Assembly: GCF_001570525.1 (NCBI RefSeq)
Contig: NZ_BBXC01000008.1
Location: 417,530 to 461,562, forward strand
Length of the DNA stretch: 44,033 bases
From: Herbidospora sakaeratensis
GTDB lineage: Bacteria; Actinomycetota; Actinomycetes; Streptosporangiales; Streptosporangiaceae
Direction of reading: 5' to 3'
Positions 26,285-34,575 of the stretch are shown here, piece by piece; positions within the stretch are counted from its first letter, which is position 1, and every line of letters starts with the position of its first letter. A model generated the notes under the pieces. That model was not told where the DNA came from and did not search any database. It saw only the letters and a list, made by a program, of their open reading frames with translations. The position numbers and the translations under genes were made by a program.

Positions 26285-28807
26285 TTAGGCTTCTTCGAGG
26301 ACGGTGTTGACCACCAGCGGGCCTTCGGCCGTCTCGAGCACGAACTCCTCGACGTTGCCCGCCGCGCACAGGTCGTCCTGGGCGAGCCTGACCAGGTCGG
26401 CCTTCTCGCCGCGCACGTCGAGCCGGGTCACCTCGGCCCGCATCGACACCTTGGCCGCCGACTTGGCCTTGCGCACCCGCGCCAGCACGTCGGCCACCGC
26501 TTCGAGCACCTCGGGGTCGCCGCCGCGACCGGCGACGGCCGGCCAGGCGGCGGTGTGGACGGAGCCCTCCCGCCACCACGACCAGACCTCCTCGGTCACG
26601 AACGGCAGGAACGGCGCGAACAGCCGCAGCAGGGTGTCGAGCGCGGCGCGCAGCGCGACCACGGCCGAGGCGTCGCCGTCGTAGGCACGCGCCTTGACCA
26701 GTTCGAGGTGGTCGTCGCAGAACGCCCAGAAGAACCGCTCGGTGCGTTCGAGGGCCTTGGTGTAGTCGAACGCCTCGAAGGCGCGGGTGGCGTCGCGCAC
26801 CACCTCGTCGAGGGCGGCCAGCATCGACAGGTCGAGCGGCGCGGTGACCTCGCCGGGGTTGTCGTCGAAGGAGAGCACGAACTTCGACGCGTTGAGGATC
26901 TTGATGGCCAGACGGCGGCCGATCTTGATCATCCCGGTGTCGAAGGTGGTGTCGGTGCCCGGACGGCCGTTGGCGGCCCAGTAGCGGACGGCGTCGGAGC
27001 CGTACTCCTCCAGCAGGCCCATGGGCGTGACCACGTTGCCCTTGGACTTCGACATCTTCTTGCGGTCGGGGTCGAGGATCCAGCCCGAGATGGCGGCGTG
27101 CTTCCACGGCAGCACGCCTTCCTCCTGGTGGGCCCGGACCATCGTGGAGAACAACCAGGTGCGGATGATCTCGTGGGCCTGGGGCCGCAGGTCCATCGGG
27201 AAGACCCGCCGGAACAGGTCGGCGTCGCGCTCCCAGCCGCCCGCGATCTGCGGGGTCAGCGACGAGGTCGCCCAGGTGTCCATGACGTCGGGGTCGCCGG
27301 CGAAGCCGAAGGGCTTGCCGCGCAGGTCTTCGGTGAAACCGGGCGGCACGTCGCTCGACGGGTCGATCGGCAACATGCTCTCGGGCGGCACGATCGGCGC
27401 CTCGTAGACGATCTCGCCCTCGGAGTCGAGCTGGTACCAGACCGGGATGGGCACGCCGAAGAACCGCTGCCGGGAGATCAGCCAGTCGCCGGCCAGCCCC
27501 TCGACCCAGTTGTCGTAGCGGACCCGCATGTGGGCGGGGTGCCAGATCAGCTCGCGGCCCCGGTCGAGCATCTCCCAGCGCAGCTTGGCGTCGCGGCCGC
27601 CGTTGCGGATGTACCACTGGCGGGTGGTCACGATCTCGAGCGGCTTGTCGCCCTTCTCGTAGAACTTGACCGGCCGCTTCACCGGCCGCGGTTGCCCTTC
27701 GAGCTCACCGCTCGCGGCGAGCATCTCGACGATGCGCTCGCGCGCGCCGTGCATGGTCTTCCCGGCCAGTTCCTTGTACGGCTCCGCGTCCACGCCCTCC
27801 GGGGCGTCCGGCAGCATCCGGCCGTCCCAGCCGACCACGGCGCGGGTGGGCAGTTCGAGCTCCCGCCACCAGGTGACGTCGGTGACGTCGCCGAAGGTGC
27901 AGATCATCGCGATGCCCGAGCCCTTGTCGGGTTCGGCCAGGTGGTGGGCGAGGACCGGCACCTCGGCCCCGAAGACGGGCGTGCGCACGGTCGAGCCGAA
28001 CAGCGGCCGGTAGCGCTCGTCGTCGGGGTGGGCGACCAGCGCCACGCAGGCCGGGATCAGCTCGGGCCGGGTCGTCTCGATCCACACCCGGCCGGAGAAC
28101 CCCTGCGCCTGCTGCTCGGGCGACAGGTGGAAGGCGATGCGGTGGAAGGCGCCCGGCCACTCGCGGTCTTCGAGCTCGGCCTGGGCGACGGCGGTGCGGA
28201 AGGTGACGTCCCACAGGGTCGGGGCCTCGGCCAGGTAGGCCTGCCCGCGCTCCAGGTTGCGCAGGAACGCGCGCTGCGAGGTCGCCCGGGCGCCCGCGTC
28301 GATGGTCTGGTAGGTCATCGACCAGTCGACCGACAACCCGAGCCGCCGCCAGAGCTCCTCGAACGCCTTCTCGTCGTCGACGGTCAGCCGCTCGCAGAGC
28401 TCGATGAAGTTGCGCCGCGAGATCGGCACCTGCTGCTTGCCGGGCTTGTCGGGCGGCTGGAAATCGGGGTCGTAGGGCACCGAGGGGTCGCACCGGACGC
28501 CGAAGACGATCTGCACCCGGCGCTCGGTCGGCAGGCCGTTGTCGTCCCATCCCATGGGGTAGAAGACGGCCTTGCCGCGCATGCGCTGGAACCGCGCGAT
28601 CGTGTCGGTGTGGGTATAGGAGAAGACGTGGCCGACGTGGAGTGATCCGGAGACGGTGGGAGGCGGCGTGTCGATCGAGAAGATCTGCTCACGCGGGCGG
28701 GTCCGGTCGAACCGGTAGAGGTCGTCGGCGGCCCAGCGGGCTACCCATGCCTGCTCCAAGCCGTCGAGGGAGGGCCTGTCGGGGGGCAGTGGTCGCTGAG
28801 TCGTCAT
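26285..28807 (-). CDS. valS: Valyl-tRNA synthetase
   Basis: Class Ia synthetase of 840 residues charging tRNA-Val. HVGH (57-60), the nucleotide-binding signature, and KMSKS (584-588) are intact; the CP1 editing domain lies between about 190 and 350 (TTRPELIPACVALVAHPDDERY), followed by an anticodon-binding domain from about 650. It lacks the long C-terminal coiled coil of the standard bacterial enzyme and looks like the archaeal/rickettsial-type ValS found in some actinomycetes. ATG 28807 has TAACAT 8 nt upstream and no ribosome site. Confidence 0.95.
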   Translation of the reverse strand: MTTQRPLPPDRPSLDGLEQAWVARWAADDLYRFDRTRPREQIFSIDTPPPTVSGSLHVGHVFSYTHTDTIARFQRMRGKAVFYPMGWDDNGLPTERRVQIVFGVRCDPSVPYDPDFQPPDKPGKQQVPISRRNFIELCERLTVDDEKAFEELWRRLGLSVDWSMTYQTIDAGARATSQRAFLRNLERGQAYLAEAPTLWDVTFRTAVAQAELEDREWPGAFHRIAFHLSPEQQAQGFSGRVWIETTRPELIPACVALVAHPDDERYRPLFGSTVRTPVFGAEVPVLAHHLAEPDKGSGIAMICTFGDVTDVTWWRELELPTRAVVGWDGRMLPDAPEGVDAEPYKELAGKTMHGARERIVEMLAASGELEGQPRPVKRPVKFYEKGDKPLEIVTTRQWYIRNGGRDAKLRWEMLDRGRELIWHPAHMRVRYDNWVEGLAGDWLISRQRFFGVPIPVWYQLDSEGEIVYEAPIVPPESMLPIDPSSDVPPGFTEDLRGKPFGFAGDPDVMDTWATSSLTPQIAGGWERDADLFRRVFPMDLRPQAHEIIRTWLFSTMVRAHQEEGVLPWKHAAISGWILDPDRKKMSKSKGNVVTPMGLLEEYGSDAVRYWAANGRPGTDTTFDTGMIKIGRRLAIKILNASKFVLSFDDNPGEVTAPLDLSMLAALDEVVRDATRAFEAFDYTKALERTERFFWAFCDDHLELVKARAYDGDASAVVALRAALDTLLRLFAPFLPFVTEEVWSWWREGSVHTAAWPAVAGRGGDPEVLEAVADVLARVRKAKSAAKVSMRAEVTRLDVRGEKADLVRLAQDDLCAAGNVEEFVLETAEGPLVVNTVLEEA

Positions 28808-28815
28808 GCCACCAG

Positions 28816-28821
28816 ATGTTA
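28816..28821 (-). promoter_or_regulatory. -10 box TAACAT of valS (leaderless)
   Basis: TAACAT ends 8 nt before the valS ATG in the 68-bp divergent gap with the DUF4235 gene. No T-box-like leader is possible in so short a space. Confidence 0.55.
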
Positions 28822-28875
28822 TGGCGTACGGGCCGGGCGGACGCAGCAGAATAAGGTCGTTACCGAGGAGGGATC

Positions 28876-29175
28876 ATGGCGGGTAAGGAAGAGAAACCGG
28901 ACATGCAGTGGCGCATCGTCGGCGGCCTGGTGGGGCTGGCCGTCGGTTTCGTCGCCAAGAAGGCCCTGTCCTTCGCCTGGGAGAAGGCCACCGGCCGCAA
29001 GCCCCCGGCCAGCGTCGACTCCCCCGACGTGAGCCTCGGCGAGGCCATCGCCTACGCGGTCGTGATGGGGCTGGGCATGGAGGTCACCCGCATCGTCGCC
29101 ACCCGGGCCGCGGCGAAGCGCTGGAAGAACTGGAAGGACATGGCCCAGGACGTCGCCGAAGAGATCAAAGACTAG
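28876..29175 (+). CDS. DUF4235 small membrane protein
   Basis: Protein of 99 residues with two predicted helices across the membrane (VGGLVGLAVGFVAKKALSFAW, about 15-35, and EAIAYAVVMGLGMEVTRIVAT, about 56-76) and a basic C-terminus. It fits DUF4235, a common actinobacterial family of unknown function. ATG 28876 follows GGAGGGATC. A strong bidirectional terminator follows immediately. Confidence 0.88.
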   Translation: MAGKEEKPDMQWRIVGGLVGLAVGFVAKKALSFAWEKATGRKPPASVDSPDVSLGEAIAYAVVMGLGMEVTRIVATRAAAKRWKNWKDMAQDVAEEIKD

Positions 29176-29184
29176 CTTTCGAAC

Positions 29185-29212
29185 AGGCGGCCTTTCTCCC
29201 GAAAGGCCGCCT
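29185..29212. terminator. Bidirectional intrinsic terminator
   Basis: Perfect 12-bp stem AGGCGGCCTTTC / GAAAGGCCGCCT around TCCC, between the converging DUF4235 and otsA genes, followed by TTTC on the plus strand and by TGTTCG on the minus strand. Confidence 0.85.
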
Positions 29213-29213
29213 T

Positions 29214-30587
<1,374 letters not shown>

Positions 30588-30604
30588 GAGCCCTCCAGTT
30601 ATCG

Positions 30605-30627
30605 CCTTACGACAACCATACGTAAGG
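30605..30627. promoter_or_regulatory. CCTTACG-N9-CGTAAGG operator-like repeat upstream of otsA
   Basis: Perfect 7-bp arms, 17 bp upstream of the otsA start codon, within its 5' leader or promoter. Binding protein unknown. Confidence 0.5.
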
Positions 30628-30696
30628 TCCCCGGAACCGCCCATACCCCCATCGACGTGCACAATTCATTACGTCAAGTGTGAGAATGATCTCCTG

Positions 30697-30710
30697 CAGG
30701 TCGTGACCTG
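30697..30710. promoter_or_regulatory. CAGGTC-GT-GACCTG palindrome
   Basis: Perfect 6-bp arms with a 2-bp centre, abutting the next repeat. About 110 bp upstream of otsA. Confidence 0.45.
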
Positions 30711-30739
30711 TTACCGAATGGTTTAGACCATATGGTAAC
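30710..30739. promoter_or_regulatory. DasR (dre)-like palindrome upstream of otsA
   Basis: A 30-bp near-palindrome with outer arms GTTACC/GGTAAC and inner core TGGTTTAGACCA. The core differs at one base from the DasR consensus core TGGTCTAGACCA. DasR is the GntR regulator of N-acetylglucosamine metabolism in actinomycetes. It lies between the EcsC stop and otsA, so otsA is the only downstream gene on that strand. Confidence 0.5.
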
Positions 30740-30748
30740 GGTTTGATA

Positions 30749-31546
30749 TCAGCCCTGCGGAGCGGGGGGAAGACCCCGCTGACGGCGCAGATCGGTGCGC
30801 ACCGCCTGGGCCAGCCGCTTGGTGGCGAGCCGGTTGAGCGCCCCGCCGGCCACGGCGCCGGTGAGGAAGGGGCCGAGGGTGGTCAGGTGGCGGCCGAGGG
30901 TCCGCATGAGCCGGTTGCGCAGCGAGGTCTTGGCGGCCGCCCCGAGGGCGAGCGTGACCGACGCGGGCTTCAGGGGGTCGACCCCACGCTGCTTGGACCA
31001 GGCGATGGCGAACTGCGCCGCCCGGGTGGGCCCCGTGCCGGGCACCTGCACGCCGTAGACCTCGTGGAGCTCGCCCAGCAGCTTGACCTCGATGGCGGCC
31101 ACGACGACGGTCTCGGCGACGAGCTGCGCCGGGGCGGAGAGGAGGAGAGGGGGCGCGGCGAACTCCGCCGCGGCCAGTGCGCCGCCCACGGCGCCGACGG
31201 CCATCGTGGCCTTCGTCGCGGTGCGGACGAGGTCGTCTGCCAGCTGTTCGCCGGTCAGACCGTAGTGATGCTCCTGCAGGGTCGCCAGGTCGCGGATCGG
31301 CAGCCGCGTGGCGACGTTCATGAACAGGTCGGCCAGCCAGCGGCCGCGGCCGACCCCGCTGGCACTCGCCTTCCTGGCGGACGTGGCCAGTGCCCCGCTG
31401 AGGCGGCCGAGCAGCCTGCGCCGCTCGGCGCCGTCAGTTTCCCCCGGTACATCCTGGCTGACAAGCTTGCCGATGATGTCGGCGACTTCGTCGTCGCCGT
31501 CGCGATCTCTACTCTGATCTCTGGTCTGATCCGCTTCTGAGGACAT
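30749..31546 (-). CDS. EcsC family protein
   Basis: Protein of 265 residues resembling EcsC: an acidic N-terminus, a helical region with hydrophobic Ala/Gly stretches (ATMAVGAVGGALAAAEFAAPPLLLS, FLTGAVAGGALNRLATKRLA) and the conserved middle VVVAAIEVKLLGELHEVYG. It is probably membrane-associated. Function is unclear even for Bacillus EcsC. ATG 31546 follows GGAAGGGTCCGTTG and lies 19 bp after the DUF4193 stop, indicating one transcript. Confidence 0.78.
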   Translation of the reverse strand: MSSEADQTRDQSRDRDGDDEVADIIGKLVSQDVPGETDGAERRRLLGRLSGALATSARKASASGVGRGRWLADLFMNVATRLPIRDLATLQEHHYGLTGEQLADDLVRTATKATMAVGAVGGALAAAEFAAPPLLLSAPAQLVAETVVVAAIEVKLLGELHEVYGVQVPGTGPTRAAQFAIAWSKQRGVDPLKPASVTLALGAAAKTSLRNRLMRTLGRHLTTLGPFLTGAVAGGALNRLATKRLAQAVRTDLRRQRGLPPAPQG

Positions 31547-31565
31547 CAACGGACCCTTCCCGGAA

Positions 31566-31865
31566 TCAGGCTGCGCACTCGCGGCAGACCTGCTGTCCGT
31601 TCTTCTCGGAGGCGAGCTGGCTGCGGTGATGCACCAGGAAGCACCGTGAACAGGTGAACTCGTCGGCCTGCCGAGGGATCACTCGGAGCGAGAGCTCCTC
31701 GTTCGACAGGTCAGCCCCCGGCAGCTCGAGCGACTCGGCCAGATCGGTCTCGTCGATGTCGATGCTGCCCGACGACTTGTCGCTGCGCCGCGCCTGGAGT
31801 TCCTGAAGGCTGTCTTCGCTCAGGTCGTCGTCAGTCTTGCGCGGGCTGTCGTAGTCGGTAGCCAT
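31566..31865 (-). CDS. DUF4193 zinc-ribbon protein
   Basis: Protein of 99 residues. The first two thirds are acidic and probably disordered (TDDDLSEDSLQELQARRSD, DIDETDLAESLELP). The C-terminus has CSRC and CREC pairs (TCSRCFLVHHRSQLA, QQVCRECAA) forming a zinc ribbon. This is the actinobacterial DUF4193 family (Rv2699c position), of unknown function; RNA polymerase or ribosome contact is sometimes guessed for such small acidic ribbons. ATG 31865 has GGAG 8 nt upstream. Confidence 0.92.
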   Translation of the reverse strand: MATDYDSPRKTDDDLSEDSLQELQARRSDKSSGSIDIDETDLAESLELPGADLSNEELSLRVIPRQADEFTCSRCFLVHHRSQLASEKNGQQVCRECAA

Positions 31866-32053
31866 TTGCGTACTCCATCCCCCTCATCTGTATCTCTGAC
31901 GCTTCGGGAGGGTGGCGCCCATACCGGGCAATCGGTACCCCGGATGAATGGACGCTGAACCTCCCGCCTCGCGAGGGTGTTCCCCACCTCGGCTCCGGTT
32001 AGCCAAATATGGCGAAACCACAGCATTGGCGGGATGACCCACCGCGTTCGACG
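31866..32053 (-). other. Upstream region of the DUF4193 gene
   Basis: About 190 bp without a gene. On the minus strand an AT-rich string CATATTTGGCTAACC (about 32000-32015) is the likely promoter, leaving a leader of some 130 nt with GC-rich self-complementary parts such as CCTCGCGAGG. It may be a structured 5' untranslated region, but I cannot match it to a riboswitch class. Confidence 0.35.
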
Positions 32054-32086
32054 GCACATCCAACCACATTGCGCGAGTGGATGTGC
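32054..32086 (-). terminator. Terminator after the two-component operon
   Basis: Perfect 9-bp stem (TGGATGTGC / GCACATCCA) with a 15-nt loop, 12 bp past the histidine kinase stop. No T-tract. Confidence 0.6.
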
Positions 32087-32098
32087 AGCAGGGCACGA

Positions 32099-33436
32099 TC
32101 ACCGCGCCGAGGGAGTCGTCGCGGGGGCCGAGCCAGGCAGTCGCACCGTCACCACGAGGCCGCCGCCGTCACGCGGGACCGCCGTGACCGTCCCCCCGTG
32201 GGCGCGCACGATGGCGCGCACGATGGACAGTCCCAGTCCGGCCCCCTTGGCCGACTCGATCCGGTCGGCGTGCAGCCGCCGGAAGGGCTCGAAGAGCGCG
32301 TCGACCTCGTAGGCCGGGACCAGAATGCCGGTGTTGGCGACCTGAACAACGGAGGCCCCGTCGACGATTCCCGATCGCACCCAGACTTTTCCGCCGGACC
32401 CGTTGTTGTACTTGACCGCGTTCTCGACCAGGTTGCTGACGCACCGTTCGAGCAGCACCGGATCGCCGGTGGCCTGGGCGGGGTGGAGGTCGTACTCGAC
32501 GTCGACGCCCTCTTCGGCGGCGAAGGGCGCGAGCTGGTCGACGGCGGTCTTCACGACGTCCTGGACGTCGACCGACTTGCGCACCGACAGGTCGCGTTCG
32601 CTGCGGGCCAGCAGCAGCAGGCCCTCGATGAGGCGCTCGTGCCGGGCGTTGGTGCCGAGCAGGGTCCGGCCGAGCACCTTGAGGTCGTCGGAGGCCTCGG
32701 GGTCGGACAGGGCCACCTCCAGGACGGTCCGGTTGATCGCCAGCGGCGTGCGGAGCTCGTGGGAGGCGTTGCCGACGAACCGCCGCTGGGCGTCGAAGGC
32801 GCTGTTGAGGCGGGTGAGCATGGCGTCGAAGGTGTCGGCCAGCTCCTTCAGCTCGTCGTCGGGGCCCTGGAGGTCGATGCGCTCGTGGGCCAGCGAGGTG
32901 TCCGACAGCCGGCGGGCGGTGGCGGTCATCTGCATGACGGGCCGCAGCGCCCGGTCGGCCACGACGTAGCCGAGGATCAGCGCCAGGATGCCCACCCCGA
33001 GCAGGGCCATCAGCGACCGCTGGAGCACGTAGGTCTGCGCGACCTCGATCGACTCCAGCCGCTTGCTGTTCCAGAACTCCTGGATGTACGGCTCGACGTC
33101 GCCGAGCGGCGGCCAGGCGTCCTTGATGGCCCAGCCGACCAGCGAGTACATGACGAACATCAGCAGCGCCCCGGCCGCGAAGAACATCGCGCCGTAGGTG
33201 ATGGTGAGGCGCCAGCGGATGCTGAGGCGGCTCGACAGCGCCTTGACCTGGTCGGCGATGCCCGGCCGGACCGGGTTGGGGTCGCCGGGCGGCGGGCCGT
33301 CCCAGGCGGGCGGGCCGCTCGGCGGCGGGGGCTGCTGGCTCCGGTAGGGGCCGGTGCCCACCGGCGAGGTCATCCGGTTACCTGGCTTGGGGCGCTCCGT
33401 GGTCACCTCTTCTTTGCGTTCGGTCCAGTCGGTCAC
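32099..33436 (-). CDS. cutS: Sensor histidine kinase, CutS-like
   Basis: Membrane sensor kinase of 445 residues. A Pro-rich cytosolic N-terminus (1-70) is followed by TM1 (about 78-100), a short extracytoplasmic loop (101-139), TM2 (about 140-160), HAMP (161-213), HisKA with phospho-acceptor His226 in FVGNASHELRTPLA, and HATPase with N-box NLVENAVKYN and G-box GAGLGLSIV. GTG 33436 overlaps the regulator stop (GTGA), so translation is coupled. Paired with a CutR-like regulator, hence the name. The extracytoplasmic loop has no cysteine, whereas I recall that Streptomyces CutS sensors have a conserved cysteine pair, so the signal sensed may differ. Confidence 0.85.
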   Translation of the reverse strand: MTDWTERKEEVTTERPKPGNRMTSPVGTGPYRSQQPPPPSGPPAWDGPPPGDPNPVRPGIADQVKALSSRLSIRWRLTITYGAMFFAAGALLMFVMYSLVGWAIKDAWPPLGDVEPYIQEFWNSKRLESIEVAQTYVLQRSLMALLGVGILALILGYVVADRALRPVMQMTATARRLSDTSLAHERIDLQGPDDELKELADTFDAMLTRLNSAFDAQRRFVGNASHELRTPLAINRTVLEVALSDPEASDDLKVLGRTLLGTNARHERLIEGLLLLARSERDLSVRKSVDVQDVVKTAVDQLAPFAAEEGVDVEYDLHPAQATGDPVLLERCVSNLVENAVKYNNGSGGKVWVRSGIVDGASVVQVANTGILVPAYEVDALFEPFRRLHADRIESAKGAGLGLSIVRAIVRAHGGTVTAVPRDGGGLVVTVRLPGSAPATTPSAR

Positions 33437-34086
33437 AGCTTGTACCCCACTCCAGGCACCGTCTCGATCACCTGGGGCTCGCCCAGCTTCTTCCGCAGCG
33501 TCATCATCGTCACCCGGACCACGTTGGTGAACGGGTCGATGTTCTCGTCCCACGCCTTGTCGAGCAGATCCTCCTGGCTGACCACGGCCCCCTCGGCGCG
33601 CAGCAGCTCCTCCAGGACGGCGAACTCCTTCTTGGTCAGCGTGATCTCGCCGCCGTCACGGGTGACCAGGCGTTTGCCGGGGTCGAGCCGGATGCCCGCA
33701 CGCTCCAGCACCGGCGGCAGCGCGGAGGCCGACCGCCGCCCCAGCGCCCGCACCCGCGCCACCAGCTCCATGAACACGAACGGCTTGGCCAGGTAGTCGT
33801 CGGCCCCCAGCTCCAGGCCCTCGACCTTGTCGTCGACGTCGCCGCTGGCCGTCAGCATGATGATCCGCGAGGCGGTGCGCTGGGCCACCAGCCGCCGGGC
33901 CACCTCGTCGCCGTGCACCTTGGGCAGGTCGCGGTCGAGCACGATCACGTCGTAGTCGATGTAGCCCGTCTTCTCCAGGGCCGCGGCGCCGTCATAGGCC
34001 ACGTCGACGGCCATCGCCTCCCGGCGCAGACCGGTCGCGATCGCGTCGGCGAGCACGCGCTCGTCCTCCACCACAAGCACCCGCAT
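33433..34086 (-). CDS. cutR: OmpR-family response regulator, CutR-like
   Basis: Response regulator of 217 residues: receiver domain (1-120) with acidic pocket EDE (7-9), phospho-acceptor Asp51 in VLDRDLP, and Lys in DYLAKPF; winged-helix output domain from about 130 with ITLTKKEFAVLEELLRAEG, WDENIDPFTNVVRVTMMTLRKKLG and PGVGYKL. The WDENxDPFTNVVRVTxMTLR segment is what I recall from Streptomyces CutR. ATG 34086 has GGAGGA 7 nt upstream. The likely binding site lies about 50 bp upstream of the start codon. Confidence 0.9.
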   Translation of the reverse strand: MRVLVVEDERVLADAIATGLRREAMAVDVAYDGAAALEKTGYIDYDVIVLDRDLPKVHGDEVARRLVAQRTASRIIMLTASGDVDDKVEGLELGADDYLAKPFVFMELVARVRALGRRSASALPPVLERAGIRLDPGKRLVTRDGGEITLTKKEFAVLEELLRAEGAVVSQEDLLDKAWDENIDPFTNVVRVTMMTLRKKLGEPQVIETVPGVGYKL

Positions 34087-34133
34087 CGGGCTTCCTCCTT
34101 CATCAGGTGGCTTCATTCTCGCGGCAGTGACCG

Positions 34134-34149
34134 TAAGTGCACGGTAAGC
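34134..34149. promoter_or_regulatory. TAAGT-N6-TAAGC direct repeat (possible CutR box)
   Basis: TAAGTGCACGGTAAGC is a direct repeat with an 11-bp period, typical of OmpR-family regulators and upstream of the cutR start. I recall a TAAGC-N6-TAAGC motif reported for CutR. A third TAAGC half-site is at about 34188. Autoregulation is inferred. Confidence 0.5.
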
Positions 34150-34278
34150 CTCACGCTGAGATGGAGAAATTTCCATGTTTAGGCGTTTAAGCGGAGTGGG
34201 TAGAGGTGGTCATACCCCCGAGCCTTCGCGTCCGCTTCCGCGTCGGCTCGATGAAACCCCCACAGGAAAGAAGGTGAG

Positions 34279-34443
34279 ATGGGCGAGTTCACGACGACGA
34301 TCGAAACCCGGCTCGACCAGGCCTACAAGGGACTCCAGGAGGCCGAGTCGTCCGGCGACGATTTCCTCGCCGACACCCTCACCGCCGAGATCGAAGATCT
34401 TCGGAGGCTGGCCGACGACCACGGCATCCCTCTTCAGCGCTGA
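34279..34443 (+). CDS. Small conserved hypothetical protein (54 residues)
   Basis: ATG 34279 opens a 54-residue protein beginning MGEFTTTIETRLDQAYKGLQ and ending DDHGIPLQR. It is acidic and almost wholly helical, with a heptad-like pattern that suggests a short coiled coil. GAAGG sits 4 nt before the ATG. Codon third positions are strongly G/C. A perfect terminator follows 30 bp after the stop. I recall similar small proteins in other actinomycetes but no function. Divergent from cutR, so possibly under the same regulator. Confidence 0.75.
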   Translation: MGEFTTTIETRLDQAYKGLQEAESSGDDFLADTLTAEIEDLRRLADDHGIPLQR

Positions 34444-34473
34444 CTGACCCAGGCTGAACTCCGAGCAGCAAAG

Positions 34474-34510
34474 CGGACCCCGCCCGGCCTAACAGGCCGG
34501 GCGGGGTCCG
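34474..34510 (+). terminator. Terminator of the 54-residue gene
   Basis: Perfect 16-bp stem CGGACCCCGCCCGGCC with its complement around TAACA, followed by CGTTT. Nearly identical to the hairpin at 34536-34568. Confidence 0.85.
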
Positions 34511-34516
34511 CGTTTC

Positions 34517-34528
34517 GAATCTGCCCAA
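34517..34528 (+). repeat. GAATCTGCCCAA 12-mer, copy 3
   Basis: Third exact copy (others at 3892 and 3913), between two near-identical terminator hairpins. Preceded by TTTC, followed by TGGACAGGAC. Confidence 0.7.
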
Positions 34529-34535
34529 TGGACAG

Positions 34536-34568
34536 GACCCCGCCCGGCTCAACAGGCCGGGCGGGGTC
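34536..34568 (-). terminator. Terminator of the inositol monophosphatase gene
   Basis: 13-bp stem GACCCCGCCCGGC / GCCGGGCGGGGTC, 7 bp past the stop of the minus-strand gene. A tandem duplicate of the preceding hairpin, 62 bp apart. Confidence 0.8.
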
Positions 34569-34575
34569 TCGTCTT

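Noticed and set aside
25292-28645. 1100-codon open frame opposite valS and the AI-2E gene
   Set aside because: Shadow of two well-supported minus-strand genes; no family motifs.
31866-32053. ydaO-type c-di-AMP riboswitch
   Set aside because: Some G-rich strings resemble it but I could not match the conserved core in order.
34474-34568. CRISPR-like array from repeated GC-rich units
   Set aside because: Only two units, each a perfect hairpin at a gene end; they are terminators.
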